Assembly (NCBI GenBank): GCA_949987565.1
Contig: OX465109.1
Location: forward strand, 9,462,627-9,526,626
Reading direction: 5' to 3'
Source of the DNA: Luidia sarsii
Lineage: Eukaryota; Echinodermata; Asteroidea; Paxillosida; Luidiidae
DNA length: 64,000 bases
Below, piece after piece: positions 36,801-51,800 of the stretch. Both the position numbers and the translations under genes were made by a program. The first letter of the stretch is position 1; the number at the start of each line of letters is the position of its first letter. Under the pieces are notes generated by a model. That model did no database searches. It saw nothing but the letters and a program-made list of their open reading frames with translations, and had not been told where the DNA came from.

Positions 36801-39800
36801 CCACGGCGCACGGTAAGGTAAGCTAATTATAATACACACAGGCACGACCGCTATAAACACACCCGTAGTACCGTACACACTCTACTCGCGGTATACAGCG
36901 GTACGGTCGGCCATTGTGTGGGTACATAAGTACGATCCTTGTGCATATACTGTACACGCTATCCTATACAATAATAGGCCTACGGCATGAAAGTGCATTT
37001 TTATTGCGATCTAAAAAAGTAGGTAAAGTGTAACCGACGGAACAGCTGCCCCGTAAAGTCCAACTAAAGACCGCCAATTTTACGGTAAGTGCATGCTCCA
37101 CACACGGAGTGTCTTATCGACTCCAGGAATGTGTCCGTGAGAACATGGTGATAATGAGTGGGGACAACTGTGGCCTGTGGGTTGATCCTGCGTAAGTTAA
37201 AGGTTGGCCGCAGTGAAGAACAAGTTACGGGCACGGTAATACTAAAGTAATACCGCATATTTGAGGTTTTTTCCCCCACACTCCCCGTATTTAGTAATGT
37301 CATGCACGGCGGTATGACGCATTGCCATTTACATGATAGCGCGTGGCGACGTGCTTTTACCGAACTGGTACTTCAGTATGACTATGAGTATGAGCGTAAT
37401 TTTTGGTCATATATATTCGATTGAAATTTCCGAGCTTTTAAATATGGACAGACATGGATCTATAAAGTATAAGTAGGACAGACGTACACCAGTACAGTGT
37501 ATATTACCGGTGCAGCCGAGCGCAAAATGCACATTTCAATGTGTTACTTTTGGCCACACGCAAAATGTAAATTTGAGCAGGCGGTAGGTCGACACTTAGT
37601 TACTTCCTTCCTCCTTGGTCATACCAAAAATAATGATTTACGACCTGACGGCTGACGAAGCTATTCAACGCTACTGACTGACTGAATGGGCAGACCCCGA
37701 TTTCGGTTTTTGCGTTGTACAAAGTACAAACATATAAATGTATATGAAAATGACGGTAATTCTTAAAAAGTTATTTGGGGGTAAAGTGCAAAAAAAAAAA
37801 CAGCAGTGAAAGACAGAGAAATCTCTAAACACATTTTCATACGATAGGCGGCAACACGTACGTACCGTGTTGGGTTTCACAATATTCAGCATGCCTTATG
37901 AGTCATTGTGACTGTTGATCGATGTATGAACAGGCAATGGATAGCAAAGCCAAGGCCTATAGTAAGTAGTAGCAGCGAAGTTATTGTGTGCGTGAGTTCC
38001 AAATAACTTTGGAAATGAAGGGATCACAAGTCACAACAGTCGTTTCTATTATTCCAGTGTCCCTCAAAGTCAAACAGCTGTTTTTATTCTTCCCCCGGGA
38101 GTGTCCGACAAAAGCCAATTCTGTTCTTCCTGGGAAGTGCCCGACAAAAGCCGTTTCTATTCTTCCCTGGCCCCGAGTGTCCAACAAAACCCGTTTTCTA
38201 TTCTTCCCCGATCGGCACACAAAAAGGCACTACTATATTGTTCAATGCGCGTGTTTTCAGTTTTATTTGGATTTCTGGCACAATTTAGAGGGCCCAGCGT
38301 TTCAATCCTGGCAAGGAATTTTCTACAAGTAAAAGGCAGAATTTTGAGTAAAACTACCATACTTCAGTAATCCCTTTATCCACTTTAGAACTGTTTTATT
38401 AATTGCAATTCTACAGAGTAAGTTTATAATTAAAGGTTTTTTTTCATGGATATGATGTTTTGAAGTGTGTTTTGTTATTCATCATTTATCATTTTAATAC
38501 TTAGTTATAATTATGATATACAAAAATGTTGCAAACTGTTAACTGACTAAAATCACCAAAATGTAAATCTCAAAATTTAGTGGGCCTGACGTTTCGATCC
38601 TAGTCAGGACCTTTCTCGAAGGCAGAGTTATAATTATAAACAATTATAAACCAAATGTATTTTAGCAAAATGCATCAATCGTGTTTCTCTTGCTTTTTAA
38701 ATTTGAGTAGACTTTCCAGTTCCAATATTTTACATTTTTCGCCTATTTTCTGGAAAAATTTGAGTGGTTTGTCCGAATTTATTTCCAAATACCTACTGAA
38801 TATATTTCTTTGTTTATTACAAAAATATACCTTTCAAAATATCCAGCACATTTACTTATTTATCTATGCCATCTTTAATGAGGGTAAGCTCCATCAGTGC
38901 ACAGCACTGCTTTCCATAAAGGCCCTCAATTGAAATAATATCTGAGGCAGAAGAAAGCAGATTTCCATTTTATTCTTTCTTCAAGGCCCGATACAACATT
39001 GTGAAGATCCGAAAACATTTATATCCACAGTCTTTCTTGTAATTTACACAGTTTGTAGATGGTCATGATAGAATCCTCATGTTGAAATCGACAAATAGTT
39101 TATGACTCGCGAGTCATAAACTATTTCTTACACTACAGAACGGTGCAAAAACCGTGACTTTTTTTGCCTTTTTCTACTTTTTCAGGTTATCATTTGAGCT
39201 AAAACCTTTGCAGGATTCCTTTTTTGGAATGTTTAATGGTTTAAAACACAAAGTGTGGCAATCTGTTGACTTTTACCAATGTTGTATAGGGCCTTTAAGT
39301 CAAACAAATGGAAAGAAACAAATAAAGGAATTATTTGTAATTGAAAAGTAAACTTTACTTTTTAAAATCCTTTTTTTTTTTAACTTTGACATCTGGCTTA
39401 ACACCCCAGCTCTTTGACCACCTGACCTATCCAGCCCTAAGGTGTTGGGGGGGGGGGGCTAAGTGAGTTGTCAACTTTCTTTGCTCTGGTAGGGGGGTTG
39501 CCATTCTAAGTGCAATCACTATTGAATTCCCCTGACGCCAGCAAAGATAGTTGATCATTTGGGATGCCCCCCCCCCCCACACACACACACACACAAGGCA
39601 ACTGAGTTCAGTAAAGTATTCTCTATTAATTGGGTTTATTTTCCATGTACACACATGTATCAAAGCAAGGTGAAGTACATGTAGGAGGTTTGCAGTCACG
39701 TGAATAATTTATTGTTTTTATCATCTCTTAAGAGAAGGAGGATGGCTCTGAAAAGAGCTGGTAACTCAATGTTTCGGGTAGTGTGTACTCTGCCCATCTT

Positions 39801-42800
39801 TCTTATCAAAGAAAGGGGAAATACCTAAATTTTTCTTTGCAATTGAAATATAATTATTTGTTGTCTAAATAGATTGTACGTGAGGTTGGGAAGCAAGCGG
39901 ATCAACATGTCGCAGCCTGGATATCATCCCATTTGTGTCTTGTTTCAAGGCAATGACTGCGTATTTGATGGCACCTATCGCCTGGTATGCCGCCACCAAG
40001 TCAGACAGACAGAGTTCGAACCAGGTACCAGAATTTGCCAGCTGTGACCCTCTGTCCCACCCCCAACTGGGGACCCTCTGTCCCACCTCCAAGCGGGGAC
40101 CCTCTGTCCCACCTCTGACTGGGGACCCTCTGTCCCACCTCCAACCGGGGACCCTCTGTCCCACCCCCAACCGGGGACCCTCTGTCCCACATCTGACTGG
40201 GGACCCTCTGTTCCACATCTGACTAGGGACCCTCTGTCCCACCTCCGACTGGGGACCCTCTGTCCCACATCTGACTAGGGACCCTCTGTCCCACCTCCGA
40301 CTGGGGACCCTCTGTCCCACATCTGACTAGGGACCCTCTGTCCCACCTCCAACCGGGGACCCTCTGTCCCACCCCCAACTGGGGACCCTCTGTCCCACCT
40401 CCAACTGAGGACCCTCTGTCCCACCTCTGACTGGGGACCCTCTGTCACACCTCTAACCAGGGACCCTCTGTCCCACCTCCAACTGGGGACCCTCTGTCCC
40501 ATCTCCAACTGGGGACCCTCTGTCCCACCACCAACTGGGGACCCTCTGTCCCACCTCTGACTGGGGACCCTCTGTCCCACCTCCAACCGGGGACCCTCTG
40601 TCCCACCCCCAACTGGGGACCCTCTGTCCCACCTCTGACTGGGGACCCTCTGTCCCACCCCCAACTGGGGACCCTCTGTCCCACCCCCAACTGGGGACCC
40701 TCTGTCCCACCTCCAACTGGGAACCCTCTGTCCCACCCCCAACTGGGGACCCTCTGTCCCACCTCTGACTGGGGACCCTCTGTCCCACCCCCAACTGGGG
40801 ACCCTCTGTTCCACCTCTGACTGGGGACCCTCTGTCCCACCCCCAACTGGGGACCCTCTGTCCCACCTCCAACCGGGGACCCTCTGTCCCACCCCCAACT
40901 GGGGACTCTCTGTTCCACCTCCAACTGGGGACCCTCTGTCCCACCCCCAACTGGGGACCCTCTGTCCCACCCCCAACTGGGGACCCTCTGTCCCACCCCC
41001 AACTGGGGACCCTCTGTCCCACCTCTGACTGGGGACCCTCTGTCCCACCTCCAACCGGGGACCCTCTGGCCCATCCCCAACTGGGGACCCTCTGTCCCAC
41101 CCCCAACTGAGGACCCTCTGTCCCACCTCCAACTGGGGACCCTCTGTCCCACCTCTGACTGGGGACCCTCTGTCCCACCTCCAACCGGGGACCCTCTGTC
41201 CCACCCCCAACTGGGGACCCTCTGTCCCACCTCCAACTGGGGACCTTCTGTCCCACCACCAACTGGTGACCCTCTGTCCCACCTCCGACTGGGAACCCTC
41301 TGTCCCACCTCCAACTGTGGACCCTCTGTCCCACCTCCAACTGTGGACCCTCTGTCCCACCTCCAACTGTGGACCCCCTGTCCCACCTCTGACTGGGAAC
41401 CCTTCGTCCCACCTCCAACTGTGGACCCTCTGTCCCACCTCCGACTGGGAACCCTCTGTCCCACCTCCAACTGTGGACCCTCTGTCCCACCTCTGACTGG
41501 GAACCCTCTGTCCCACATCCAACTGGGGACCCTCTGTCCCACCTCTGACTGGGAACCCTTCGTCCCACCTCCAACTGTGGACCCTCTGTCCCACCTCTGA
41601 CTGGGAACCCTTCGTCCCACCTCCAACTGTGGACCCTCTGTCCCACCTCTGACTGGGAACCCTCTGTCCCACCTCCAACTGGTGACCCTCTGTCCCACCT
41701 CCGACTGGGAACCCTCTGTCCCACCTCCAACTGTGGACCCTCTGTCCCACCTCCAACTGTGGACCCTCTGTCCCACCTCCAACTGTGGACCCCCTGTCCC
41801 ACCTCTGACTGGGAACCCTTCGTCCCACCTCCAACTGTGGACCCTCTGTCCCACCTCCGACTGGGAACCCTCTGTCCCACCTCCAACTGTGGACCCTCTG
41901 TCCCACCTCTGACTGGGAACCCTCTGTCCCACATCCAACTGGGGACCCTCTGTCCCACCTCTGACTGGGAACCCTTCGTCCCACCTCCAACTGTGGACCC
42001 TCTGTCCCACCTCTGACTGGGAACCCTTCGTCCCACCTCCAACTGTGGACCCTCTGTCCCACCTCTGACTGGGAACCCTCTGTCCCACCTCCAACTGGTG
42101 ACCCTCTGTCCCACCTCCGACTGGGAACCCTTTGTCCCACCTCCAACTGTGGACCCTCTGTCCCACCTCTGACTGGGAACCCTCTGTCCCACCCCCAACT
42201 GAGGACCCTCTGTCCCACCTCTGACTGGGGACCCTCTGTCCCACCCCCAACTGTGGACCCTCTGTCCCACCCCCAACTGTGGACCCTCTGTCCCACCCCC
42301 AACTGTGGACCCTCTGTCCCACCTCTGACTGGGAACCCTCTGTCCCACCCACAACTGTGGACCCTCTGTCCCACCTCTGACTGGGGACCCTCTGTCCCAC
42401 CCCCAACTGGGGACCCCTCTGTTCCACCTCCAACCGGGGACCCTCTGTCCCATCTCCGACTGGGGACCCTCTGTCCCACCTTCAACTGGGGACCCTCTGT
42501 CCCACCTCCAAACTGTATAAGTTTCATGTAAATCTGTGAACATTTCTGTTTTTCGATCTTACCAATGTTGTGGAGGGGCTTTAATGAATCTAACTGGTAG
42601 TGTTGTTTGGACTTGTTGCCAGGCGACAATGTGGAGGTGGACATGGGGGACGACGACCCCAGTGCGGAAGAGGGTGTTGAGGTTATCGGCGCGGAGGGCG
42701 TGGACGGGCCTCGGTGGCGAGACGCTATTGCCCTGGGAGACGAGATGGTGATGTCACTCCTGCGCAACATGTGCAAGAAGCAGTCTTCTGGCAAACCACC

Positions 42801-45800
42801 CTGGGGCTCAGAGGCCAGAGAGGTACAGGACTAATCGGGTATTTGAGGAACCGGAACCCCGAAGTTTGAAATCGTCGGTACCCGGATACCGGGTTTTCTG
42901 CCCAGCCTATACAGGACAAAATATTTTTTTTTTTTAAGGAGTAGGTTTGCAGTGACACCATGACATTGTGTCACTCAAACCTACTCCTTCAAACCGCAAA
43001 CCTCCTTTTTTTTGTACCTTTTTTTAAACGTTTTTTTCATATCATTTTGCTCCCCATCAAATTTATCCCTTAAGAAGGTGGTATCGGCGTCAATAAAGTT
43101 GATTTTTCTTGGATAAGTTATTCAAATCGTATGAAAACTACCCTGCTTGAGAGGGGCTAACTCCACCAATCCCCTCTCTTTAGATCCGCCATGTACATCT
43201 TACATGTATTTGTATCCAATACATGTAATTCTTTTTCTTGTCCTAGGAAAAAAAGCAACAATTTTTTTTTTTAATGTTTAATCGACTGAAAAGAGCCGGC
43301 AACTCAACGTTTTGGGCAATGTGTACTCCGCCTATCGCCGTTGCGAAATTTCGGAAGGGTTTGTGATATTTTGAAGGTTTAGGTAGCATTTACGTTAAAT
43401 GGTCTTTTCTTCCTGTGATAAATTTGTTCCTGTGTGTTGCTGTACTAATTTCTATTTCAGGCTAGAAAGAGGAGGATTCAGGACAGGAGAGAGGATGTGC
43501 AGGAGTGTACAAAGCGGGTAAGAAAATCACCAGCAGGAATTTATGCGCATGCCTGCACTCACTAAAAAAAACCTTTTCACACTACAGGCCGAATCCCCGG
43601 GGGAATTCCCGGGTATTTGTTTAACCCCACCTAAAACCCCGCAACCATTCGCTGTTTCATCACACAACTTGATTTGGTGCACTGATTTCTTCACCTACAT
43701 GCACAATTCCTTACATATATCATTGTTAATGTTCCTCATTCTCGTGGGTGTTGACAGATTAAAACGGAAGAATGCACAACATCACACGGAGTTACAAATT
43801 CGGTGAGTTTGGAGAATTTACTTTAGGTTTTGATAAAATGACCACGGGCTTAAAAAACAAAAGCCAAGGATCACACATCCAGATGTGCCATTTCCATGAG
43901 CTTCTTTGAGTGTGCATGGAATCAATCCTAGTCAAACAAGGCTGCTCAAATGACATGGCTGTGCTGCGAGTAAATAATGATGCTCCCTTGAAACGGAATT
44001 GAAATCAAGTCTGTGTCCTATGGAGTTCATACAGAATTCAGCACATTTGCTACTGTGTCTCTGTGTGTCTACCATACTCTGTCATCACACCTTGACAGCA
44101 TCTCAAGAGGGATTTGACACAGGGTTAGACACAAGGGACTTGCTGGTGGATCTTGTTAGTATCTATGATGCAATGCAGTACCCCGCAGCTATACAGATTC
44201 AGATCTACCACACGACCTCGACCAGCTCAGTGGTTAAGACATCTGAACTATAAAGGGTTTGAGTCCCACCCGAGCTGTCTGTAGTTTTTTTTTTCAGAAG
44301 GAAATCTGGCGATGGACTTACCGAACAGTGTTAATTATATATGCATTGGGTCACACCTTTATTGAATTGAATGCTCTTGTGTAAGTTAAACCTGCATACG
44401 TAACCTAATTGAGGGCCGGACGTTTCGATCCTAGCAGGACCTTTCTCAAAGGCAGGACCTTTCTCCTTGCCTTTGAGAAAGGTTGCAGGTCATTGTAGTC
44501 AGTGAACAGTTTTTCAACAGTGCTGTAGTAACTTAGTTGAATGCAAACGATGTACACTTTGCTTTGTCTCGCAAATTCCTCTTGAACTTCACCCGCTTGA
44601 TCCTGAATACAGGTTGACAGCCAGCACAATGAAAGCCTACAGAAGATTCTCTCTGCTGTCCAGTCAATCCAATCGGCCAATAACCTCGTGCAAGCCAAGC
44701 TCAGTAGCATCCAGCAGCAGCAGGCGCAGCTGAGCGAGCAAGTGGCCGCCATCCACACCAAGCTGAGCCACCTGGAGGGGAGCGCCATCGACTCGCCGGC
44801 CGGCCACGGGGACTCCGTCTCGGACATAGTCACTCCGGTCTCGCTGTACCTCTCCCAGCCGCCGGACAACTCTCCGCCGGGCAGGAAGGCCGCTCACTCG
44901 GCGGTGCGGCAAGCGTCCCTGAGCCCCGTCGCCTCGGTCTCGCCGAGCAACAGCCACTCGCAGATTCTCATCTCCAACCCGATCAGCCAGAGCCACGGCC
45001 AGCCGGAGGCCTCGGCGTTTCCCTTGCCGGAGTCCTCCGGGGACCTTGCCATGCAGCAGACCCTTCCGCCGCTCTACCCCATGGAGACCTCCTACTCCCA
45101 CCCGCAGGTCCTCTACAACTTCCGCTACACCGACGCCAGCCAGCTCCGCGTCTACCTGGGCTACCCCAACTCGCCGCTGACGCTCTTCAAGAGCGAGATG
45201 GACGACATCCTGGTCAAGACCAACACGCCGTCGGCCTTTGCCTACCGGCTGGCCGGCAAGATCTTCACCAAGGAGGAGCTGCTGAGCAGCAACACCAGCG
45301 GCAAGAGCAACAAGAAGACGGGCAAGGCCTTCCGGCAGCTCAACATCAAGTCCGTCAACATCATCCTGATGGAGGTGGAGACGAGGTTCCCGACGTGCCG
45401 CAACACGCGCGAGAGCACCAAGAGGCTCTTTGCCGCCATCAACGAGCGCTGCCGCAACGAGCGCAAGAAGATCATGTACAGCTTTGATAGAAATGCTGAA
45501 GCCGTTCTTTTGACTGCCCAGAAGAAGAACACACCCTCACAAAGCATTTGATGTTCTAAAGGCTCATTTACCCTAGCGCTTTGCACCTTCCACAAAGAAC
45601 AAGCATTGTATACCGTAATTTACCACAGTTCCCTCAGGGGCGCAGGCTCACATACCACAGAATACCACCAAACACACACTGTGGTATGTTGTGGTACTAT
45701 ATGGGCCTTATCCTACCATGCACAGCAGACAGCACTGCACAGGCAGTGCCTGACTGCCTATTTTATGTACCACAAAAAATAAACATCTTTTGTGGTACAC

Positions 45801-48800
45801 TGGTATATGTGCCTTATCCTACCACACTGCATAGCAGGGCCACATACTGTACATCTACCACAATACAATACCACATAATTTGTGTGTGTGGGGGACTGGG
45901 GGTGTATGTGTAGAGGACTGTAAACCACAACATACCACAGGAACAAGTGTGGTAAATTGTGGTATCCATGTAGGTTAGGGTTAAAAGTTCACTTTGAATA
46001 GCTTTCCCTTTTTCTAAACTCTCAATGGCATTCTTTGTTATTGAAATATATCCAAACTGATGAAAAGTGATGTTGAGGCGGGCTCTTATTTCTGTCACAC
46101 AATTAGTGAAACAGATCAGACACTGTGATACATGTACATGTACATTTTAACCACTTCGCACCGGGTTGTTTTTCAGCGCCGATGACCGCCATAAGGGAGT
46201 TTTTGAACAATGCATCATTTTCAAATCTCACTTAAACAATCGGAACAATATATTTCTGTGAAATAAATTGATAACGGTATACTATGGAACAAATAGCAGG
46301 AAAATTGACATGGAAACTTTAACAAATATCATTATATTGTTTAGAAGGATCCTTTGAGGTAATATTATTTATTACCAAGTATCTTAAATTCCATACACAA
46401 CATTGGTCGAGGTCAAAGAATAGCATCCATACGTTGTCTGATCCAACATATGCATGAAATAGCACACCTGTGAAAATTGCAGCTCAATCCGCCAACCGAG
46501 TCTCGAGAAAATTGTGAAAACCGCTTCATTTGTTTCGCGAAAATGCAGCATTCAACGCCGTACTGTTCCGAAAAATAGTTTAGATCTCGGTGAGACATAA
46601 GCTATTTCTTTGACTCATTTCTCCCAAAATACAACATTTTAGGCAGAAATATTTCAGTGAGAGGTTTCTTCTATAACCGTCTTCAAACTGTATAAGTTTC
46701 ATATAAATCTGTGAACATTTCTGTTTTTTGATCTTACCAATGTTGTGTAGGGGCTTTAAGGCAATTTCCCCTTTTGGTAAACATGTACATACAGAAATGT
46801 ACATGTAATATTCAAATTTTAAACATATATAAAGTTGACAAGATTGCCAGTGCACAGAGCAACTCATGTAAGAAACATATAGGAAGAGAAAAAAAGGAAA
46901 ACAGGAAATATAAATAAACTAAAATACTAAATAAATATGACGTGTGAAATGTGTGAGTATCTCTCTATCTCTCTCTCTCAATTGGCCTGCATACTTCTAT
47001 GTCCGAAATCTATGTCCCAGTCCCTGCATTTGGACAGGGCCTATTATGGACTCAGGTATGGTTCCCTGAGCCCTGGCCTGATACAGGTATTGGATGTCTT
47101 ATACAAGCTACCATATGATAACCTGACTGTATGGTACCCTGAGCCAAAGCCTGGTCCCTGTGTTTGGGTAGGGCCTATTATGGGCTTAGGTATGGTTCCC
47201 TGAGCCCCGGCCTGATAAAGGTATTGGTACATGTCCTACACAAGCTACCATGTGGTAACCTGACTGTATGGTACCCTGAGCCATGGCCTGGTAAAGGTAT
47301 TGGTACATGCCCTACACAAGCTACCATGTGGTAACCTGACTGTATGGTACCCTGAGCCAAAGTCTGGTCTCTGCGTTTGGACAGCCTAGGGCCTATTAGG
47401 GGCCCAGGTATGGTTCCCTGACTGACCCCTGGCCTGATAAAGGTATTGGATGTCCTATACAAGTTACCATATGGTATCCTGACTGTATGGTACCCTGACC
47501 CAAAGCCTGTGTTTGGACAGGGCCTATTATGGGGCCCAGGTATGGTTCCCTGACTCGGACTAGGCACGTCCTCTTGCTTACCTGGACCTTGCTGCAATGA
47601 CACACTGGGGATGGTCGTCCTGAATCACGCCTTTGCCCATGGGAGATGGAATGAAGGGAAAGCCATACCTCGTCACCAATTCCCGAACATTCCTCTCCGC
47701 ACGTGAGTAAGCAGCACCTAGTGTCAGTCAAACAAACAAAAGCAAAAAAATTACTGGCTTAAATGACAGCCCCAAAATCCACATCTCAAGACTTAACCCC
47801 TTGCGGACGGGATTATTTTAGTGTAAATGCCTGTCACAGTGCCATTTCCGAAACTTGCCAAACAATCAGAGAACAATATACCTGCAAAGTAAATCAATAA
47901 GAGTACACTATTTGCATCAGCGAATCAAATGTGGCACAAATGTGGCTTTTGTCAAAGATTATCAGCCCGAAAATAGGGGCTCTTTGTGTGCAGTACAATG
48001 GAGTGTACGCTGTGTAACATGTGTCCAAGAAGCGCGTGTGTACTGACACCCTTTGACCGCAGACATGCCTCCACTCCAGCGGACAGATCTGCCAGGTGGG
48101 CGGCCCCAACTGAGTGTACAATTTGTGGTGAAGGCAGTGGGTGCATTCCACAGCCTGCCCAGTGACCGCATTGGCTGTTGTGCATGCCGGCGCGCTGTCT
48201 TCCGCTAAAACTGTTGCCGCTAAAATCTGCGGTGTCCGAATTTCAAAGGTCCCAGAGCGGCCATAGCCATTATCCGTATGCAAGGGGTCGAGAGGGAGCG
48301 TTCCCTTCGCAGAGGCGGGATTCGCTAAGTCCATGCTTGAGCTTACCTTTCCCTACGATGACCAGTGGATTCTTGGCGTTCTTCAACTGCAGGATGGCCT
48401 TCTGCACGAGCTCTGGGTCACCGTGAGTTGGCGGGGGTGGAAGAACCTTGGGCAATAACCTGTCCAAAGAGACAGAAAATCAAAAGACACACTTTTACAG
48501 AGGGAAGGACATTTTGTAGTTCCATATCTCAGAACGCATGACATGGCAGTTATCCCGAAAACAAAATTTCAGTGAAAAGGAAATTGAAGGCTCTAATAGA
48601 TGAAGTCGGCGCTGAAATTTAGGTCATCAAATTCAACGAACCACGGCCATTTTCCTCTATTGTTGTGTACGCAAAATACTCCATGAAATACCATGATCTC
48701 ATACCTGATTGAATCTTCGGGGACATTTTTGTTCACCATCTCACCGCTGATATCAAGGTAGCATGCTCCCGGACGTCCGTACATACTGTTCCGTACGGCC

Positions 48801-51800
48801 TACAAAACACACAAAGACATATAACGCCGGAACGATTTGAAAGCTTGCATGGTGGAAATACTATGGGAGGTTTGCGCCTTGCGGTGACACCATGTATATC
48901 ATCTCTTGATTAACTTAATACTCCTTGCCCTTGCCCTTCCCTTTGATCTCACCCTACCAGCTTTACTCTTTGTCCTTTGTTTCTCATCCGTGTCATATTC
49001 ACTCTCTTCCCCCTTTCTTCGTGTACATGTATCTGTTTTGTCCTTGTCACTCTGCCTTTGAGAAAGGTCCTGCTAGGATCGAAACGTCAGGCCCACTAAA
49101 TGTTTAGATTTGCATTTTCGTAATATCAAAAACTGTTGCAAACTGCTCACTGACTGAAATGACCTGCAACACATAGATCTCAAAGTTAGAGGGCCTGACG
49201 TTTCGATCCTAGCAGGACCTTTCTCAAAGGCAACGGAACATCGGGCCCTCTAACTTTTGAGATTCTGGAACTGGTGAGTGTTAGCTAGCGTTCTCGAGGA
49301 CCAACCTTTTCAATGAAGAAGGGAATTTGCTGCAGGCTGCTTGGGCGAGCAGTGTACTTTGCACACAGCCTAGCACTCTCCACCTGTCCAAATTACAAAC
49401 AAGAAAACCAGATACAAGCAAGCCTCACGCTTAAGGTGTTTGTTTACTAGCCTATCGGGCTAGTAAATTGAGTTTTTTACTAGCCTGTAGCAAGTTTTAC
49501 TAGCCCTGTAAAATTAATATTGAATTTAAAACAAGATTATCAGGTCAAGTAAAACCAATTATTAGTTTCTTCTTTCTCATCCCTGCCTGCATAATTTTTT
49601 GCCACCACACCGCTGTCTACTTTTTACTAGTCCGCCGGGCTAGCACAGTGGGCTATTTTACTAGCCCGCGGCTGTTTTTACTAGACAATGACCGCCGGAC
49701 TAGTGCTAAGGTCGAGCCCTGTTCAAGATTTGCAAGTCGGGCAACCCAATGCACCATACACAGCTAACTGTTGTTATGACCCCCACAAAGCAGGTTGTTG
49801 TTTTTGCTGGCCTTTGTTTTGTTTGTTTGTCTGTCTGTCTCTCAGTCAAATAACTTGAAAAAGTTATGAGTATGTCGGTATTCTCACCGGCTTGATCTGA
49901 TTCTTTTTCGGTGATGATCCGAATCAAATCTTGGATTCTGGATCAATGAAATTTTGGAAGCGAGGAAATTGATAGCAAAGCACTTGGTCAGAGCTTCCCT
50001 GACTTCTATATATCATTTCACGTACAAATCAGTCATCAGTTTGAGGTATCTGACTAAATAGCTATGTCAATAGAGGGTGCTATATTACTGATCATTGCTT
50101 GGTTGGGGTCTGCACTCTTCAAGTGCTTTTCTAGTTCTTAATACAGCAGTGTCCGAAACGGGCGTCTAGATCTAGGTCTTCCCCCTATTGGAAATACACG
50201 GACAATAGCCCTAGCCGTAGCTCTGGAAGCCCGTTTCGGACACGGCCCTATTATTTGTTAACAATATTTAGATTGTTGCCTGACTATTGAATGAAATGCA
50301 ATTCTGCAAACGTAATGCAGAATCTTCAGCCAATCACAGGCCTTCATCGTATCTTGCGGGCCAATCAAATGTGGCCCCTATGAATATGCATAAGCTGACC
50401 TGGGGATACTCTTGGAATGCACCCATGGACTCCTGATCGGCATCACTGGATCCCCCGATGACCAGCATGGGCCTGGAAGAAGACAAGGAGGTGGTGAGGC
50501 TTCCACTCAGTTACACAAATACAGTATAGCAAATGCAATACAACATATGCCATTACTTACTAAAGGCCCACTTGGAACCAACTTGATAAATTGGTTTCCA
50601 TGATGTGTTTATACAAGTAGAGTCTACAGCATTACCAACTGAGAACCAACTGGGTGAACTGGTTCCCACTATGCATTCACACAAGTAGTGTCTATAGCAC
50701 TACCAAATGAGAACCAACTGGATGAGCTGGTTCCCACTATGCATTCACACAAGTAGAGTCTGTAGCATTACCAACTGAGAACCAACTGGATGAACTGGTT
50801 CCCACTATGCATTCACACAAGTAGAGTCTATAGCGCTACCAACTGAGAACCAACTGAATGAGCTGGTTCCCACTTTGCATTCACACAAGTAGAGTCTATA
50901 GCACTACCAAATGAGAACCAACTGGATGAGCTGGTTCCCACTATGCATTCACACAAGTAGAGTTAATAGCACTACCAACTGAAAACCAACTGGATGAACT
51001 GGTTCCCACTATGCATTCACACAAGTAGAGTCTATAGCACTACCAACTGAGAACCAACTGGATGAACTGGTTCCACCTATGCATTCACACAAGTAAAGTC
51101 TACAGCATTACCAACTGAGAACCAACTGGATGAGCTGGTTCCCACTATGCATTCACACAAGTAGAGTCTATAGCACTACCAACTGAGAACCAACTGGATG
51201 AACTGGTTCCCACTATGCATTCACACAAGTAGAGTCTATAGCACTACCAACTGAGAACCAACTGGATGAACTGGTTCCACCTATGCATTCACACAAGTAA
51301 AGTCTACAGCATTACCAACTGAGAACCAACTGGATGAACTGGTTCCCACTATGCATTCACACAAGTAGAGTGTACAGCATTACCAACTGAGAACCAACTG
51401 GATGAACTGGTTCCCACTAAGCATTCACACAAGTAGAGTCTATAGCACTACCAACTGCAAACCAAAAAGATGGTTCCCGCTATGTGTTCATCCAGATACA
51501 GTATGGTACTTGAGTCAAACAGGAAACCAACTTGATAAACTGGTTCCCGCTATGTTTTCATACACTGGTAACAAATGCCTTTCCCACTGCATTTTTTCGA
51601 AGTCATTGAAAACCCAGGACTACTTACCAACAGTTCTGTGTTGCATTGGCCATGCCGGAGATGGTATTCAACATGCCAGGTCCTGAGACCACAAGACACA
51701 CACCAGGCCTGGATCGTAGTTAGAACAGAGAAACAGAGGTTGACGGTAGAAATCTAAAGGTATCAGGGGTGGATGTCACAAAGCCTTACAATGCACCGTA

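Noticed and set aside
40275..42794. 839-codon minus-strand open frame (and overlapping 696- and 662-codon frames)
   Set aside because: Entirely 26-bp minisatellite translated in three frames, plus antisense of a BEN exon. Three different frames are equally open, so there is no coding constraint.
50575..51470. CRISPR-like array
   Set aside because: Units are contiguous 68-bp tandem repeats without unique spacers, and the genome is animal.
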